Under the pieces are notes generated by a model, which was not told the origin of the DNA, ran no database searches, and saw nothing but the letters and a program-made list of their open reading frames with translations. Made by a program: the position numbers and the translations under genes. Shown here one piece after another: positions 52,371 through 61,266 of a stretch of DNA of 64,000 nucleotides. The stretch comes from an uncultured Phocaeicola sp. Its GTDB lineage: Bacteria; Bacteroidota; Bacteroidia; Bacteroidales; Bacteroidaceae. The DNA lies in assembly GCA_944320815.1 (NCBI GenBank), contig CALUIZ010000010.1, forward strand, positions 1-64,000, in the 5' to 3' direction. Each line of letters opens with the position of its first letter. The first letter of the stretch is position 1.

Positions 52371-52395
52371 TTCATGTGAATGCCAGCCTGTTTTT
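52357..52395. terminator. Hairpin downstream of the FadL-like gene
   Basis: AACAGGCTGGCA (52357-52368) is the exact reverse complement of TGCCAGCCTGTT (52381-52392). A T5 run (52391-52395) follows on the + strand. On the minus strand, where the porin gene ends at 52414, the tail is only weakly T-rich. Confidence 0.6.
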
Positions 52396-52413
52396 CCCCG
52401 TGGTGGAGTGTGA

Positions 52414-53790
52414 TCAGAAATGATAGTTCAGACTCAGTCCGAATACCTTGTTCGTGCGCGAATAAGTGTCGCTTCCCGCCATTCCGGTTCCGTTATAGCT
52501 GGCGGTTTCTTTTGTGTAGTCGCTGTAGTTTGTCCAGAAGTAGGCGATGTCCATGCTCCATGCCTCGTTCAGGTTGAGGCGCGCCCCGAATCCCAGCGAA
52601 TAAGAGTCGCAGTAGAAGCTGGTGTCGGTCTGGAAGTCATCGCTCAGTCCATAGTTCGTTTTCTGGAAGCCACCGCTCACCGTAAGACGCTTCGTGATGT
52701 CCCATTCCACTCCTGCCAGATATTCGTGCGTGCCGTGTTTCAGTGTCTTCTGTTTGCCGGCAGTGGTTCCGTCTGCCAGAGTTACGGGTGCCATTCCTGC
52801 ATGTTTGTCATCAAAAAAATGATATTCCACCGAAGCTCTCAGGTTGGGCAGGATTTCGTATCCGGCGGCCAGTGAGAGCATGGCTGGAAGGTCGTTGGGA
52901 GTGTTCACTCCGTCCTGATAGGCGGCCAGGTAGCTTTCGCTCACCCGGTAAAGCTCCATCTTGCGCGTCTTGTTCTCGATGTTCAGGTTGGTCTTGAATT
53001 CATATTTCATGCCGATGTTCCATTTCCCCAGCTTGAAGTCAGCCCCGATAATCGGAGTCATTCCCCATCCGCTCTGTCCGCAGTCGAGCTCGATGCTTGC
53101 CAGACGCTCGTCCTCCAGTCCGAGAGCCGGTGCCATCGGGGCATACTTTTCGTTCAGGCCTGCAGTCAGGAAGCCTTCATAGCCTCCGGAAAAATAGTTC
53201 ATGCGTCCGCCCACGAACACCGACACCCAGTCGGCGATTCTGTAGCTCAGTCCCAGCTGCACACCATAAATGTACTGCTTGCCGTTCATGGCTGTATTGA
53301 TGTCATACATGTCGGGAGTGAGTTTTCCCTGTGAAGCGGAAGAAATCAGGCCTGTGGCCAGTGCGTCGAACATCGGAAGTCCCCGGTCGAATGACGCTTT
53401 TCCTCCTCCTCCCGTGATGGCGAATCCGGCAGAAATCACCCAATTGTCTTTTTTGTACGCTCCTTGGAACGACGGGACGAGTGGGGCAGAAGCCTTGCCT
53501 TCATAAAGGCGTGTGGTCTGTTTGCCGTCCATTGTCCAGAGTCCGGTGGTGGCATTGATTTCACGCGTCTGGAACGCACTCTGCCCCGTAAGCGAGAGAT
53601 GGAATCCGTCCTCGGGAAGGAAGGCAAGTCCTGCCGGATTGCTGTACACTCCGTCGATGTCAACGGACGCTCCGCGTGCCATCATTCGCAGAAAGGCTGC
53701 ATGCTGGTTCGTGTTGGTCAGATAGTCTCCGGCAAGGATGGATGCCGGGAAGAGCAGGATTGCCGTTCCGGCCAAAAGAATCTTTTTCAT
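52414..53790 (-). CDS. OmpP1/FadL family outer-membrane transporter
   Basis: A 458-aa protein with a signal peptide (about 1-20, ending ASILAG). The FadL N-terminal hatch includes NQHAAFLRMMARGASVDIDGVYSNPAGLAFL, the family signature (NPAG). A 14-strand barrel follows, with WSMDIAYFWTNYSDYT, and it ends LSLNYHF. FadL proteins move hydrophobic molecules such as long-chain fatty acids across the outer membrane. It is monocistronic. Confidence 0.9.
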   Translation of the reverse strand: MKKILLAGTAILLFPASILAGDYLTNTNQHAAFLRMMARGASVDIDGVYSNPAGLAFLPEDGFHLSLTGQSAFQTREINATTGLWTMDGKQTTRLYEGKASAPLVPSFQGAYKKDNWVISAGFAITGGGGKASFDRGLPMFDALATGLISSASQGKLTPDMYDINTAMNGKQYIYGVQLGLSYRIADWVSVFVGGRMNYFSGGYEGFLTAGLNEKYAPMAPALGLEDERLASIELDCGQSGWGMTPIIGADFKLGKWNIGMKYEFKTNLNIENKTRKMELYRVSESYLAAYQDGVNTPNDLPAMLSLAAGYEILPNLRASVEYHFFDDKHAGMAPVTLADGTTAGKQKTLKHGTHEYLAGVEWDITKRLTVSGGFQKTNYGLSDDFQTDTSFYCDSYSLGFGARLNLNEAWSMDIAYFWTNYSDYTKETASYNGTGMAGSDTYSRTNKVFGLSLNYHF

Positions 53791-53825
53791 TCGTTATAGT
53801 TCTGTTAGTTTGTAATTATGGGGCG

Positions 53826-53833
53826 CAAAATTA
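53826..53833 (-). promoter_or_regulatory. -7 element of the FadL-like gene
   Basis: The minus strand reads TAATTTTG, an exact TAnnTTTG, 36 bases before the ATG. No clear -33 TTTG is present. Confidence 0.5.
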
Positions 53834-53943
53834 GTGGTATAACTCATATGAACCAAGCTTTCCGATGAATTATTTTAAATGTAACCGTTTCAGATGAAAC
53901 GATTGGCGGGCGGTGCTGAAAGGAGGCATCGCCGGTGGGGAGT

Positions 53944-53974
53944 TTTGTGGTGAAAAGTAAAAACCGTATCTTTG
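53944..53974 (+). promoter_or_regulatory. Promoter of the MATE gene
   Basis: TTTG (53944-53947), 19 bases and then TATCTTTG (53967-53974) match the consensus exactly, 33 bases before the ATG. Confidence 0.75.
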
Positions 53975-54006
53975 CAGCGTATTTTCATTCATAAAAGTTT
54001 CATTTT

Positions 54007-55335
54007 ATGTCGGCATACTCAAATAAGGAGATTTGGCATATAACTTATCCGATTCTTCTGGGACTGGTGGCCCAGAATGTGATTAATGTGACGGACACGG
54101 CTTTCCTTGGTCATGTGAGCGAGGTGGCGTTGGGTGCGGCAGCCATGGGCGGTCTGCTTTATATCTGTTTCTATACCGTGGCGTTCGGCTTCAGCGTAGG
54201 GTCTCAGATTCTGATAGCACGCCGCAACGGAGAGGGAAATTACCGTGCGGTGGGACCTGTCATGTGGCAGGGGTCGGCCTTCAGCCTTCTGATGGCTGTG
54301 GCCTTGCTGGTGCTGATGTATTTCGTGGCCGAACCGCTTATCCGTCTGCTGATTACCTCCGACGCGATATTCGAGGCCACATATGAGTTTTATGTGTGGC
54401 GCATGTGGGGCTTTCTGTTTGCCTTCCTTAATGTCATGTTCCGTGCCCTTTATATCGGAATCACAAAGACAAAGGTGCTGACCATGAGTGCTGTAGTGAT
54501 GGCACTTGTGAATGTGGTGTTCAATTATGCGTTGGTGTTCGGCCGTCTTGGAATGCCTGAAATGGGAGTGCGTGGTGCAGCTTTGGCTTCGGTCATTGCG
54601 GAGGCTTCGTCGCTTGTGTTTTATCTTGTGTACACTTATGCCAGAATAGACCGCCGGAAATATGGACTGAACCGGATTCCCCGCTTCGACGGGGGGATGG
54701 TGCTGCGCATTCTCCATATATCGTGTTTCACGATGGTCCAGTATTTCTTTTCGATGGCCATCTGGTTTGTGTTTTTCATGGCTTTGGAACGTTTGGGACA
54801 GCGTCAGCTTGCTATCGCCAATATCGTGCGGAGCGTTTATGTGGTGCTGCTGATTCCTGCACAGGCGTTGTCAACAACCGCCAACACGCTGGTAAGCAAT
54901 CTGATCGGGGCCGGAGGTGTGAGTCAGGTGATGTCGTTGCTGGGAAGGATAGCCCGCATGTCGTTCTTTATCATGGTGGCCTGTGTGGCACTGTGTGCGG
55001 TATTTCCTGGTGCGATTCTTTCAGTATACACCAATGAGGAGGCTCTGCTCATTGAGTCGGTCTCTTCCCTCTATGTGGTATGTGCGGCGATGCTTATCGC
55101 TTCGGTGGCCAATATTTATTTCAATGGCATTTCCGGTACGGGCAACACGCAGGCGGCTCTTTATGTCGAAGTGTCTGTGCTGGTGTTCTATGCTTTGTAT
55201 ATCGTTGTGGTCGGCATGGTGGTGCAGGCTCCGGTCAATGTCTGTTTCACTACGGAGCTGGTCTACTATTCACTGATGCTGATAATCAGCCTTGTTTATC
55301 TGAAAAAAGCGAAATGGCAGAACAAAAAGATTTGA
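54007..55335 (+). CDS. MATE family efflux transporter
   Basis: A 442-aa protein with 12 membrane helices in two homologous halves. The N-lobe has ITYPILLGLVAQNVINVTDTAFLGHVS, typical of MATE helix 1 with its conserved acidic residue, and VGSQILIARRNGEGN. The C-lobe has IPAQALSTTANTLVSNLIGAG and NGISGTGNTQAAL. It likely exports drugs or metabolites in exchange for Na+ or H+. The gene stands alone with its own promoter. Confidence 0.93.
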   Translation: MSAYSNKEIWHITYPILLGLVAQNVINVTDTAFLGHVSEVALGAAAMGGLLYICFYTVAFGFSVGSQILIARRNGEGNYRAVGPVMWQGSAFSLLMAVALLVLMYFVAEPLIRLLITSDAIFEATYEFYVWRMWGFLFAFLNVMFRALYIGITKTKVLTMSAVVMALVNVVFNYALVFGRLGMPEMGVRGAALASVIAEASSLVFYLVYTYARIDRRKYGLNRIPRFDGGMVLRILHISCFTMVQYFFSMAIWFVFFMALERLGQRQLAIANIVRSVYVVLLIPAQALSTTANTLVSNLIGAGGVSQVMSLLGRIARMSFFIMVACVALCAVFPGAILSVYTNEEALLIESVSSLYVVCAAMLIASVANIYFNGISGTGNTQAALYVEVSVLVFYALYIVVVGMVVQAPVNVCFTTELVYYSLMLIISLVYLKKAKWQNKKI

Positions 55336-55360
55336 GCGTTCCGATTTTTTTGTAATTTTG
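55331..55360 (+). promoter_or_regulatory. Promoter of ffh
   Basis: TTTG (55331-55334), 18 bases and then TAATTTTG (55353-55360) are seen. The elements are exact and the spacer is one base short of the usual range. The 5' UTR would be about 85 bases. Confidence 0.5.
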
Positions 55361-55453
55361 CGCTCTGATCCGGATGAAGGGTGTGTCCTGAAGTGTCTCG
55401 GTGCATCTTCGTCTGGTTTATGGTTCTGATAATTAAAACAATACGATATAATT

Positions 55454-56782
55454 ATGTTCGACAATTTAAGTGAGAGACTGGAACGGTCGTTCAAGATATT
55501 GAAGGGTGAAGGGAAAATCACCGAAATCAATGTGGCGGAGACCTTGAAAGATGTGCGTCGCGCTTTGCTTGACGCCGATGTGAACTATAAGGTTGCAAAA
55601 AGCTTTACCGATACGGTGAAGGAAAAGGCATTGGGACAGAATGTGCTTACGGCTGTGAAGCCGAGCCAGCTGATGGTGAAGATTGTGCATGATGAGCTGG
55701 CCTCTCTGATGGGAGGTGACACGGCCGAACTTGAATTGAAAGGTCGTCCGGCAATCATACTGATGTCGGGTCTGCAAGGTTCCGGAAAGACGACTTTCTC
55801 CGGAAAATTGGCCCGCATGTTGAAGGCAAAGAAGAACCGCAAACCTTTGCTGGTTGCGTGTGACGTGTACCGTCCGGCGGCCATTGAGCAGCTGAAGGTG
55901 CTTGGCGAACAGATTCAAGTGCCTGTTTATAGCGAACTGGATAGCAAAGATCCGGTGGAAATAGCGCAGAATGCTGTCCGGGAAGCGAAGGCGAAAGGGT
56001 ATGATTTGGTTATAGTTGATACCGCTGGACGTCTTGCGGTAGACGAACAGATGATGAATGAGATTGCTGCTATTAAGAGTGCCATCAACCCGGATGCGAC
56101 TTTGTTTGTAGTGGATTCCATGACAGGTCAGGATGCAGTGAATACGGCCCGTGAGTTCAACGAGCGTCTGGATTTCACAGGTGTAGTGCTGACCAAGCTT
56201 GACGGTGACACTCGTGGCGGTGCGGCTTTGTCCATCCGTACGGTAGTCAGCAAGCCTATCATGTTTATCGGAACAGGTGAGAAGCTGGAAGCGATTGACG
56301 TGTTTCACCCTGCCCGTATGGCTGACCGTATTCTTGGAATGGGTGACATTGTGTCATTGGTGGAGCGTGCCCAGGAGCAGTATGATGAGGCGGAGGCCAA
56401 ACGTCTTCAGAAGAAAATCCAGAAGAACCAGTTTGATTTCAATGACTTCCTCGGACAGATTCAGCAAATCAAGAAGATGGGAAATCTGAAAGACCTTGCC
56501 TCCATGATTCCGGGAGTGGGAAAAGCTATTAAAGACATTGACATTGATGACAATGCGTTCAAGAGTATTGAAGCCATCATTTATTCGATGACACCGGAGG
56601 AACGTACCCGTCCGGAAATCCTGAACAGTTCCCGCCGCACCCGTATCGCCAAAGGAAGCGGTACGAGTATCCAGGATGTGAACCGTCTTCTGAAACAGTT
56701 CGACCAGACCCGCAAGATGATGAAGATGGTGACCGGCGGAAAAATGGCCGGCATGATGCAGCGGATGAAGAAGAGAAGATGA
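55454..56782 (+). CDS. ffh: Signal recognition particle protein Ffh
   Basis: A 442-aa SRP54 GTPase that binds signal peptides with 4.5S RNA and targets ribosomes to FtsY. The N domain, the G domain with SGLQGSGKTTFSGKLA, CDVYRPAAIEQL, DTAGRLAVDEQM and TKLDGDTRGGAAL, and the methionine-rich M domain (FLGQIQQIKKMG, GSGTSIQDVNRLLKQF, MMKMVTGGKMAGMMQRMKK) are all present. It is a single gene followed by a terminator. Confidence 0.97.
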   Translation: MFDNLSERLERSFKILKGEGKITEINVAETLKDVRRALLDADVNYKVAKSFTDTVKEKALGQNVLTAVKPSQLMVKIVHDELASLMGGDTAELELKGRPAIILMSGLQGSGKTTFSGKLARMLKAKKNRKPLLVACDVYRPAAIEQLKVLGEQIQVPVYSELDSKDPVEIAQNAVREAKAKGYDLVIVDTAGRLAVDEQMMNEIAAIKSAINPDATLFVVDSMTGQDAVNTAREFNERLDFTGVVLTKLDGDTRGGAALSIRTVVSKPIMFIGTGEKLEAIDVFHPARMADRILGMGDIVSLVERAQEQYDEAEAKRLQKKIQKNQFDFNDFLGQIQQIKKMGNLKDLASMIPGVGKAIKDIDIDDNAFKSIEAIIYSMTPEERTRPEILNSSRRTRIAKGSGTSIQDVNRLLKQFDQTRKMMKMVTGGKMAGMMQRMKKRR

Positions 56783-56809
56783 CGAAAATCAAGTGAGCTT
56801 TTAAATTCT

Positions 56810-56856
56810 CCCGGAGTTGGAAACGTTTTTTCCGTTCCCAGCTCCGGGTTTTTTAT
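56810..56856 (+). terminator. Intrinsic terminator of ffh
   Basis: CCCGGAGTTGGAAACG (56810-56825) pairs with CGTTCCCAGCTCCGGG (56833-56848) with two wobble pairs, followed by TTTTTTATTTT. Confidence 0.9.
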
Positions 56857-57012
56857 TTTGAAGCTGTGTCAAATTTGAGAAGCCAGACACTGAATCACAA
56901 CGACATAGGGATTGCAGTTGATTATCAATGAATAGAGCTTTGTGTCTTTGTGCTTCCGTGTTTAAAAGGCATATTTGATGCAGTCTCTTGTCTTTTGTGC
57001 TTTTCTGCCGGA
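56857..57012. other. Intergenic stretch without a recognisable gene
   Basis: The bases between the ffh terminator and repeat array j are AT-rich and carry no plausible reading frame, RNA fold or promoter that I can support. A segment with alternating TTTGTG/CTTTGTGC words lies at about 56939-56962. Confidence 0.5.
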
Positions 57013-57076
57013 GAATGACGGGTTGCTTTTGAGGAAGCAGGCCGTTGTTCCGACCAGACCAGCCGCATGTCTTTTC
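57013..57076 (+). repeat. 22-nt phased degenerate repeat array (j)
   Basis: Cores TGCTTTTG 57024, TGTTCC 57046 and TGTCTTTTC 57068 are exactly 22 apart, each preceded by a GG/GCCG-type segment. It lies just beyond the plsC stop (57083), between convergent genes. Confidence 0.7.
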
Positions 57077-57082
57077 TTTATT

Positions 57083-57811
57083 TTACCGATATTTTTCGGG
57101 CAGTGCCGATTCTATCGCTTCGCGCGACTGATCCATGAGCATCTGCAGATTCTCGTCCCCTTTTCCGGTTGGGTAGATAGGCTTGTGGATGGTCAGTTTC
57201 AGCGGATGCCAGTGCAGGAGCTTGCCCGTGCGGGGCAGGATGTTGAACGAGCCTTCGATAGTCATCGGCACCACCGGAAGCTGGAGCTGGTCGGCAAGAA
57301 AGAATGCCCCTTTCTTGAACGGGTTCATCTTTCCGGTGAAAGTGCGCCGTCCTTCGGGGAACACGACCAGCGAAGTGCCGCCCTGCAGGATTTTCTCCGC
57401 ATATTTGATTGTCTTGTAAATCTGCCGGGGACTGGAACGGTCGACGAATATGAATCCTGCCGATTCACATGCTTTCCCTACGAACGGAATCTTGCGCAGA
57501 CTTTGCTTCATCATCCATTTGAAGTTTCTTCCCAGAAAGCCGTAAATCAGGAATATGTCGAACGCCCCCTGATGGTTTGCCACGAATACATAGGAAGTGT
57601 TATGGTCAATGTGCTCGTGACCCTCCACCTTTACGGGAAGCAGGAACAGATAGCAGGTGAGCTGCGACCAGATTTTGCCAGGATAATATCCCCAGAAATG
57701 TCCGTTCCCCAGCCAGCATCCCAGCATGGTGGTGAGGGCGGTCAGCAATGTCAGTACCAGAAAAATGGGGAGCCCGATACAGATTTGATAGATGATGTAT
57801 AAGATTCTCAT
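57083..57811 (-). CDS. plsC: 1-acyl-sn-glycerol-3-phosphate acyltransferase
   Basis: A 242-aa membrane-bound acyltransferase that forms phosphatidic acid. Motif I is NHQGAFD (HX4D), motif II is FIFVDRSSPR and motif III is VVFPEGRRTFTG. One hydrophobic N-terminal helix (about 8-30) anchors it. It is the last gene of a five-gene minus-strand operon and starts 16 bases after the phosphoesterase stop. Confidence 0.92.
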   Translation of the reverse strand: MRILYIIYQICIGLPIFLVLTLLTALTTMLGCWLGNGHFWGYYPGKIWSQLTCYLFLLPVKVEGHEHIDHNTSYVFVANHQGAFDIFLIYGFLGRNFKWMMKQSLRKIPFVGKACESAGFIFVDRSSPRQIYKTIKYAEKILQGGTSLVVFPEGRRTFTGKMNPFKKGAFFLADQLQLPVVPMTIEGSFNILPRTGKLLHWHPLKLTIHKPIYPTGKGDENLQMLMDQSREAIESALPEKYR

Positions 57812-57827
57812 AAATGTTTTTGTTTGA

Positions 57828-58979
57828 TTATTTCTGTTTTAAAGTGATTACTGTGATTTCCGGCCATGCGCCAAGGCGGAAGGGGAAGAGCACGAAGCCT
57901 AGTCCTATATTGACATAAAGCCCTCTGTCTCCTTCGAGATACATACCTCTGTGTTCCGGATAGATGAACTGCGAGGCGGAGAAGCCCAGCACGCTTACCT
58001 GCATGTCGTGGGTATGTCCGGCAAGCATCAGCTGGATGTCGGTGTTGGGCAGCACGCTCCGTCTCCAGTGGGTAGGGTCATGACTGAGCAGCACCTTGAA
58101 CATCCCTTCCGTCCCTTTCAGTGCTTTGGGCATGTCGGCATAGTCTGGAAAGGGAGGATTCCCGCTGTTTTCCACCCCGACAAGCGCAATCGAATCGTTT
58201 TCCCGATGCAGAATGCGGTTCTCATTCAGAAGGATGTCCCATCCCATCTGTTTCTCTTCCTCAATCAGTTTGCGGAAATTGGCTTGACGGTCCGCTTCCG
58301 AGTCCCAGTGCACATAGGTGCCGTAATCATGGTTCCCCACGATGGAGAACACTCCGTCTTTCGCCTTCAGCTGGGAAAGGACGGACATGAATTCCGGAAG
58401 TTCCGACGCGCGGCTGTTCACCAGATCGCCAGTGAATGCAATCAAGTCTGCGTCCAGACCGTTGCAGATGTCCACCGCTTTCCGTATGGCTTCGGCATTT
58501 CCTTTCCAGCTTCCCGAATGGATGTCCGAAAGCTGCAGAATCCGGTATCCGTCGAACGCGTCCGGAAGGTCGGGAGAGGTAAAGGCCACTTCTTTCACCT
58601 GAAAATGCTCTTTCCCTTTGATGGCTCCGAACAGCAGATAGCCGAGCACTCCCAGTGTGGGAAGCAGTGAAATCCATCCGTACGGCATGTGCAGACGGAA
58701 CAGTTTTCCGGCCCCTCTCAGCAGCAGACTGAAGAGGGAGAACACCGCTTTCGGCACGGCCACGCACAGGATGACCACCAGATAAATGCCAAGACTGTCC
58801 TGCAGGGCTTCGCGTGCCATCATGCAGACGACGAGTCCCAGCAGCAGAATGACGGAAGGAAGCCAGAAAAGCTGTCTTGCCGTCCGGTTCTTCATGCGTG
58901 TGACGTATGTCCGCCAGATGTACCAGTCGGGCAGCAGAAGAAGAACCAGGAAAATAATCAGAACTCTCAACAGTATCAT
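57828..58979 (-). CDS. Membrane-anchored calcineurin-like metallophosphoesterase
   Basis: A 383-aa protein. About four N-terminal membrane helices (residues 1-120) precede a catalytic domain with QLSDIHSGSW, AFTGDLVNS, VGNHDYG, LLSHDPTHW and LAGHTHDMQ. It resembles YkuE/YaeI-type enzymes, some of which cleave UDP-diacylglucosamine or act at the cell envelope. Its position before plsC hints at lipid metabolism, but the substrate cannot be read from the sequence. Confidence 0.9.
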   Translation of the reverse strand: MILLRVLIIFLVLLLLPDWYIWRTYVTRMKNRTARQLFWLPSVILLLGLVVCMMAREALQDSLGIYLVVILCVAVPKAVFSLFSLLLRGAGKLFRLHMPYGWISLLPTLGVLGYLLFGAIKGKEHFQVKEVAFTSPDLPDAFDGYRILQLSDIHSGSWKGNAEAIRKAVDICNGLDADLIAFTGDLVNSRASELPEFMSVLSQLKAKDGVFSIVGNHDYGTYVHWDSEADRQANFRKLIEEEKQMGWDILLNENRILHRENDSIALVGVENSGNPPFPDYADMPKALKGTEGMFKVLLSHDPTHWRRSVLPNTDIQLMLAGHTHDMQVSVLGFSASQFIYPEHRGMYLEGDRGLYVNIGLGFVLFPFRLGAWPEITVITLKQK

Positions 58980-59000
58980 TCTTGTGTTATTAAATCGTTT

Positions 59001-59900
59001 TCATAAATTGGCGGCCAGGAACTTGCGTATGGTTTTCGTCTTCATTCCCCTGCGTGCGGCATAGTCCTCCAGCTGGTCTTTGCCGATTTTCCCTACCGCG
59101 AAATACTTTGATGCCGGATGGGCGAACATCAGTCCGCACACCGACGCATGAGGCTTCATCATTCCGTTCTCCGTCAGATGGATTCCGATACGCTTCATGT
59201 CAATCAGCCCGTCCAGCAGGAATGCGACCGACATGTCCGGCAACGACGGATAGCCGACTGCCGGGCGAATGCCCTGATAGTCTCCGTCAAGCAACTGGCG
59301 CATGGTCAGGCGTTCGTCCTTGGCATAACCCCATACCTCTTTTCGGACGGTTTCGTGCATCTTTTCTGCGGCTGCTTCGGCAAGCCGTTCCGCCAGTGTC
59401 TTCACAAGCAGACGTTTATAGTCGTCATTCGGACAGTGTTCTTCCATCTGCGGGTCTACGGTCGTGGCAAATCCGCCTACGGTGTCCTTGATTCCTGATG
59501 AGGCCGGACGGACAAAGTCGGCCAGACACAGGAAAGGTTCGTCCGGACGGATATGGGTCTGCTGGCGGAGCAGCGGGAACAGAGTACCGTCCAATATCAG
59601 ATTGTCCCCCTCGGAGTTGGCATCCATCAGCCGATAGACCCCATACATCTGGAAGTCCTCGTCGAGCGAGCGGAGCATACGCATCGCTTCTTTGTGCAGT
59701 TGCATCGCTTCTGAAGCCTTCAGACGGTCTTCAGGAGGAAAGGAGGCAAGCCATACCGCACGGCAGGCATCACAGCCATGAATGTCTGCTATACCTGCGA
59801 ACCGCGGCTGGAATCCCCAGGCATGGAAGAAATAAATCCAGTTGATATAGTCCGTCAGTTCGTGAATCCGATAGGTGAGTGTGGTGATTTCTGTCCGCAT
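59001..59900 (-). CDS. Stand-alone MetH activation (AdoMet-binding) domain protein
   Basis: About 299 aa from ATG 59900 (MRTEITTLTYRI); the longer frame overlaps pyrC. It equals the C-terminal reactivation domain of cobalamin-dependent methionine synthase: WIYFFHAWGF near the start, LADFVRP, GFATTV, the helix EAAAEKMHETVRKEVWGYA and the AdoMet motif RPAVGYPSLPD, then HPASKYFAVGKIGKDQLEDYA. No MetH catalytic modules are attached or nearby. It would reactivate oxidised cobalamin in a partner MetH in trans, an inference from the domain. Confidence 0.88.
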   Translation of the reverse strand: MRTEITTLTYRIHELTDYINWIYFFHAWGFQPRFAGIADIHGCDACRAVWLASFPPEDRLKASEAMQLHKEAMRMLRSLDEDFQMYGVYRLMDANSEGDNLILDGTLFPLLRQQTHIRPDEPFLCLADFVRPASSGIKDTVGGFATTVDPQMEEHCPNDDYKRLLVKTLAERLAEAAAEKMHETVRKEVWGYAKDERLTMRQLLDGDYQGIRPAVGYPSLPDMSVAFLLDGLIDMKRIGIHLTENGMMKPHASVCGLMFAHPASKYFAVGKIGKDQLEDYAARRGMKTKTIRKFLAANL

Positions 59901-59913
59901 AGAAATATCCTGT

Positions 59914-61254
59914 TCAGCGTTCAAAAACCAATGCCTGTCCTCTATGGGTTTTGTCGACCTCCCCATCGGAATACACCAAATGACCGTTGACGAACGTCTT
60001 TTCCACTTTTGCATGGAAAGTGCGTCCTTCCATCGGACTCCATCCGCATTTGCTTTCGATGCACTCCTTCGTTACCGTCCATTCACGGGTGGGGTCCAGC
60101 AGAACCAGATCGGCCTGATAGCCCGGACGGATATATCCTCTGCCTTTTATTTGGAAAAGTTCGGCGGGCACATGACACATCTTCTGCACCAGCTGTTCCA
60201 TGGTGATTACATTTTCATGCACCAGTTCGCAGATGCTTGCAAGGGAGAACTGCAGCGTGGGCATGCCCGAAACGGCCTTCAATGCCCCACCTTCCTTTTC
60301 GCTCAACAAGTGAGGTGCATGGTCTGTGCCGATGACATCGATGCGGTCTGTGCGCAGAGCCATGCGCAGGGCATCCCGGTCCTTCCGGGTCTTGATACTG
60401 GGATTGCATTTGATGCGCGTGCCCAGTGTACTGTAGTCTTCGTCGCAGAAGAAAAGATGCGACACACACGCTTCTGCCGTGATGTGCTTCTCACCGATGG
60501 GCTTGTCCTCAAAGAGTTCCAGTTCACGTGCCGTACTGACATGAAGCACATGCAGGCGTGCCCCCGTTTCTCTGGCCAGACGCACGGCAAGCGAAGACGA
60601 TTCCCAGCAGGCTTCCTCGCTCCGGATGAGCGGATGGAAGCGCACATCGGGGTCTTCACCGTATTTCTCTCTGAAAAGTTCCGTGTTTCTCCGGATGATA
60701 TGCTGGTCCTCACAATGCGTGGCTATCAGCATTCCCGCTTCGGAGAAGATTCTTCTCAGCGTTTCCATGCGGTCTACCAGCATGTTTCCCGTGCTGGCCC
60801 CCATGAACAGCTTTATGCCACATACATGCGTCCTGTCAAGTCGGGCGAGCAGATCCGCATTGTTGTTGGTCGCGCCGAAATAGAACGAATAGTTCACGAC
60901 GCACTTCTTTTCCGCATCGGCAAACTTGTTTTCGAGTGTTTCGAGCGTGGTGGTCTGCGGACTGCAGTTGGGCATGTCCATGAACGATGTCACACCTCCC
61001 GCGGCGGCAGCCCATGTTTCCGTGGCCATGTCCGCCTTGTGGGTCAGGCCGGGATCACGGAAGTGCACATGGTCGTCAATCACTCCCGGTATCAGGAACT
61101 GTCCTTTCGCGTCAATTTCCTCGTCGCATGGCACTGCGGGCAATGCGTCTCCTACCAACACTTCGCCGATTTTTTCGCCTTCAATCACCACCGATCCCAC
61201 GAAGCGTTTTCCTTCGTTCACGATAGTGGCGTGATGTATCCAGGTTCGTTTCAT
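59914..61254 (-). CDS. pyrC: Dihydroorotase
   Basis: A 446-aa type I amidohydrolase of pyrimidine synthesis that closes carbamoyl aspartate to dihydroorotate. The metal ligands are HVHFRDPG, the carboxylated-Lys region is CGIKLFMGAS, His residues lie in ATHCEDQ and HVLHVSTARE, and the catalytic Asp is in GTDHAPH. The C-terminal beta domain (GYIRPGYQADLVLLDP) is typical. It starts 12 bases after the glycosyltransferase stop. The long plus-strand frame opposite it is a shadow. Confidence 0.95.
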   Translation of the reverse strand: MKRTWIHHATIVNEGKRFVGSVVIEGEKIGEVLVGDALPAVPCDEEIDAKGQFLIPGVIDDHVHFRDPGLTHKADMATETWAAAAGGVTSFMDMPNCSPQTTTLETLENKFADAEKKCVVNYSFYFGATNNNADLLARLDRTHVCGIKLFMGASTGNMLVDRMETLRRIFSEAGMLIATHCEDQHIIRRNTELFREKYGEDPDVRFHPLIRSEEACWESSSLAVRLARETGARLHVLHVSTARELELFEDKPIGEKHITAEACVSHLFFCDEDYSTLGTRIKCNPSIKTRKDRDALRMALRTDRIDVIGTDHAPHLLSEKEGGALKAVSGMPTLQFSLASICELVHENVITMEQLVQKMCHVPAELFQIKGRGYIRPGYQADLVLLDPTREWTVTKECIESKCGWSPMEGRTFHAKVEKTFVNGHLVYSDGEVDKTHRGQALVFER

Positions 61255-61266
61255 AATGCGTGTCCG

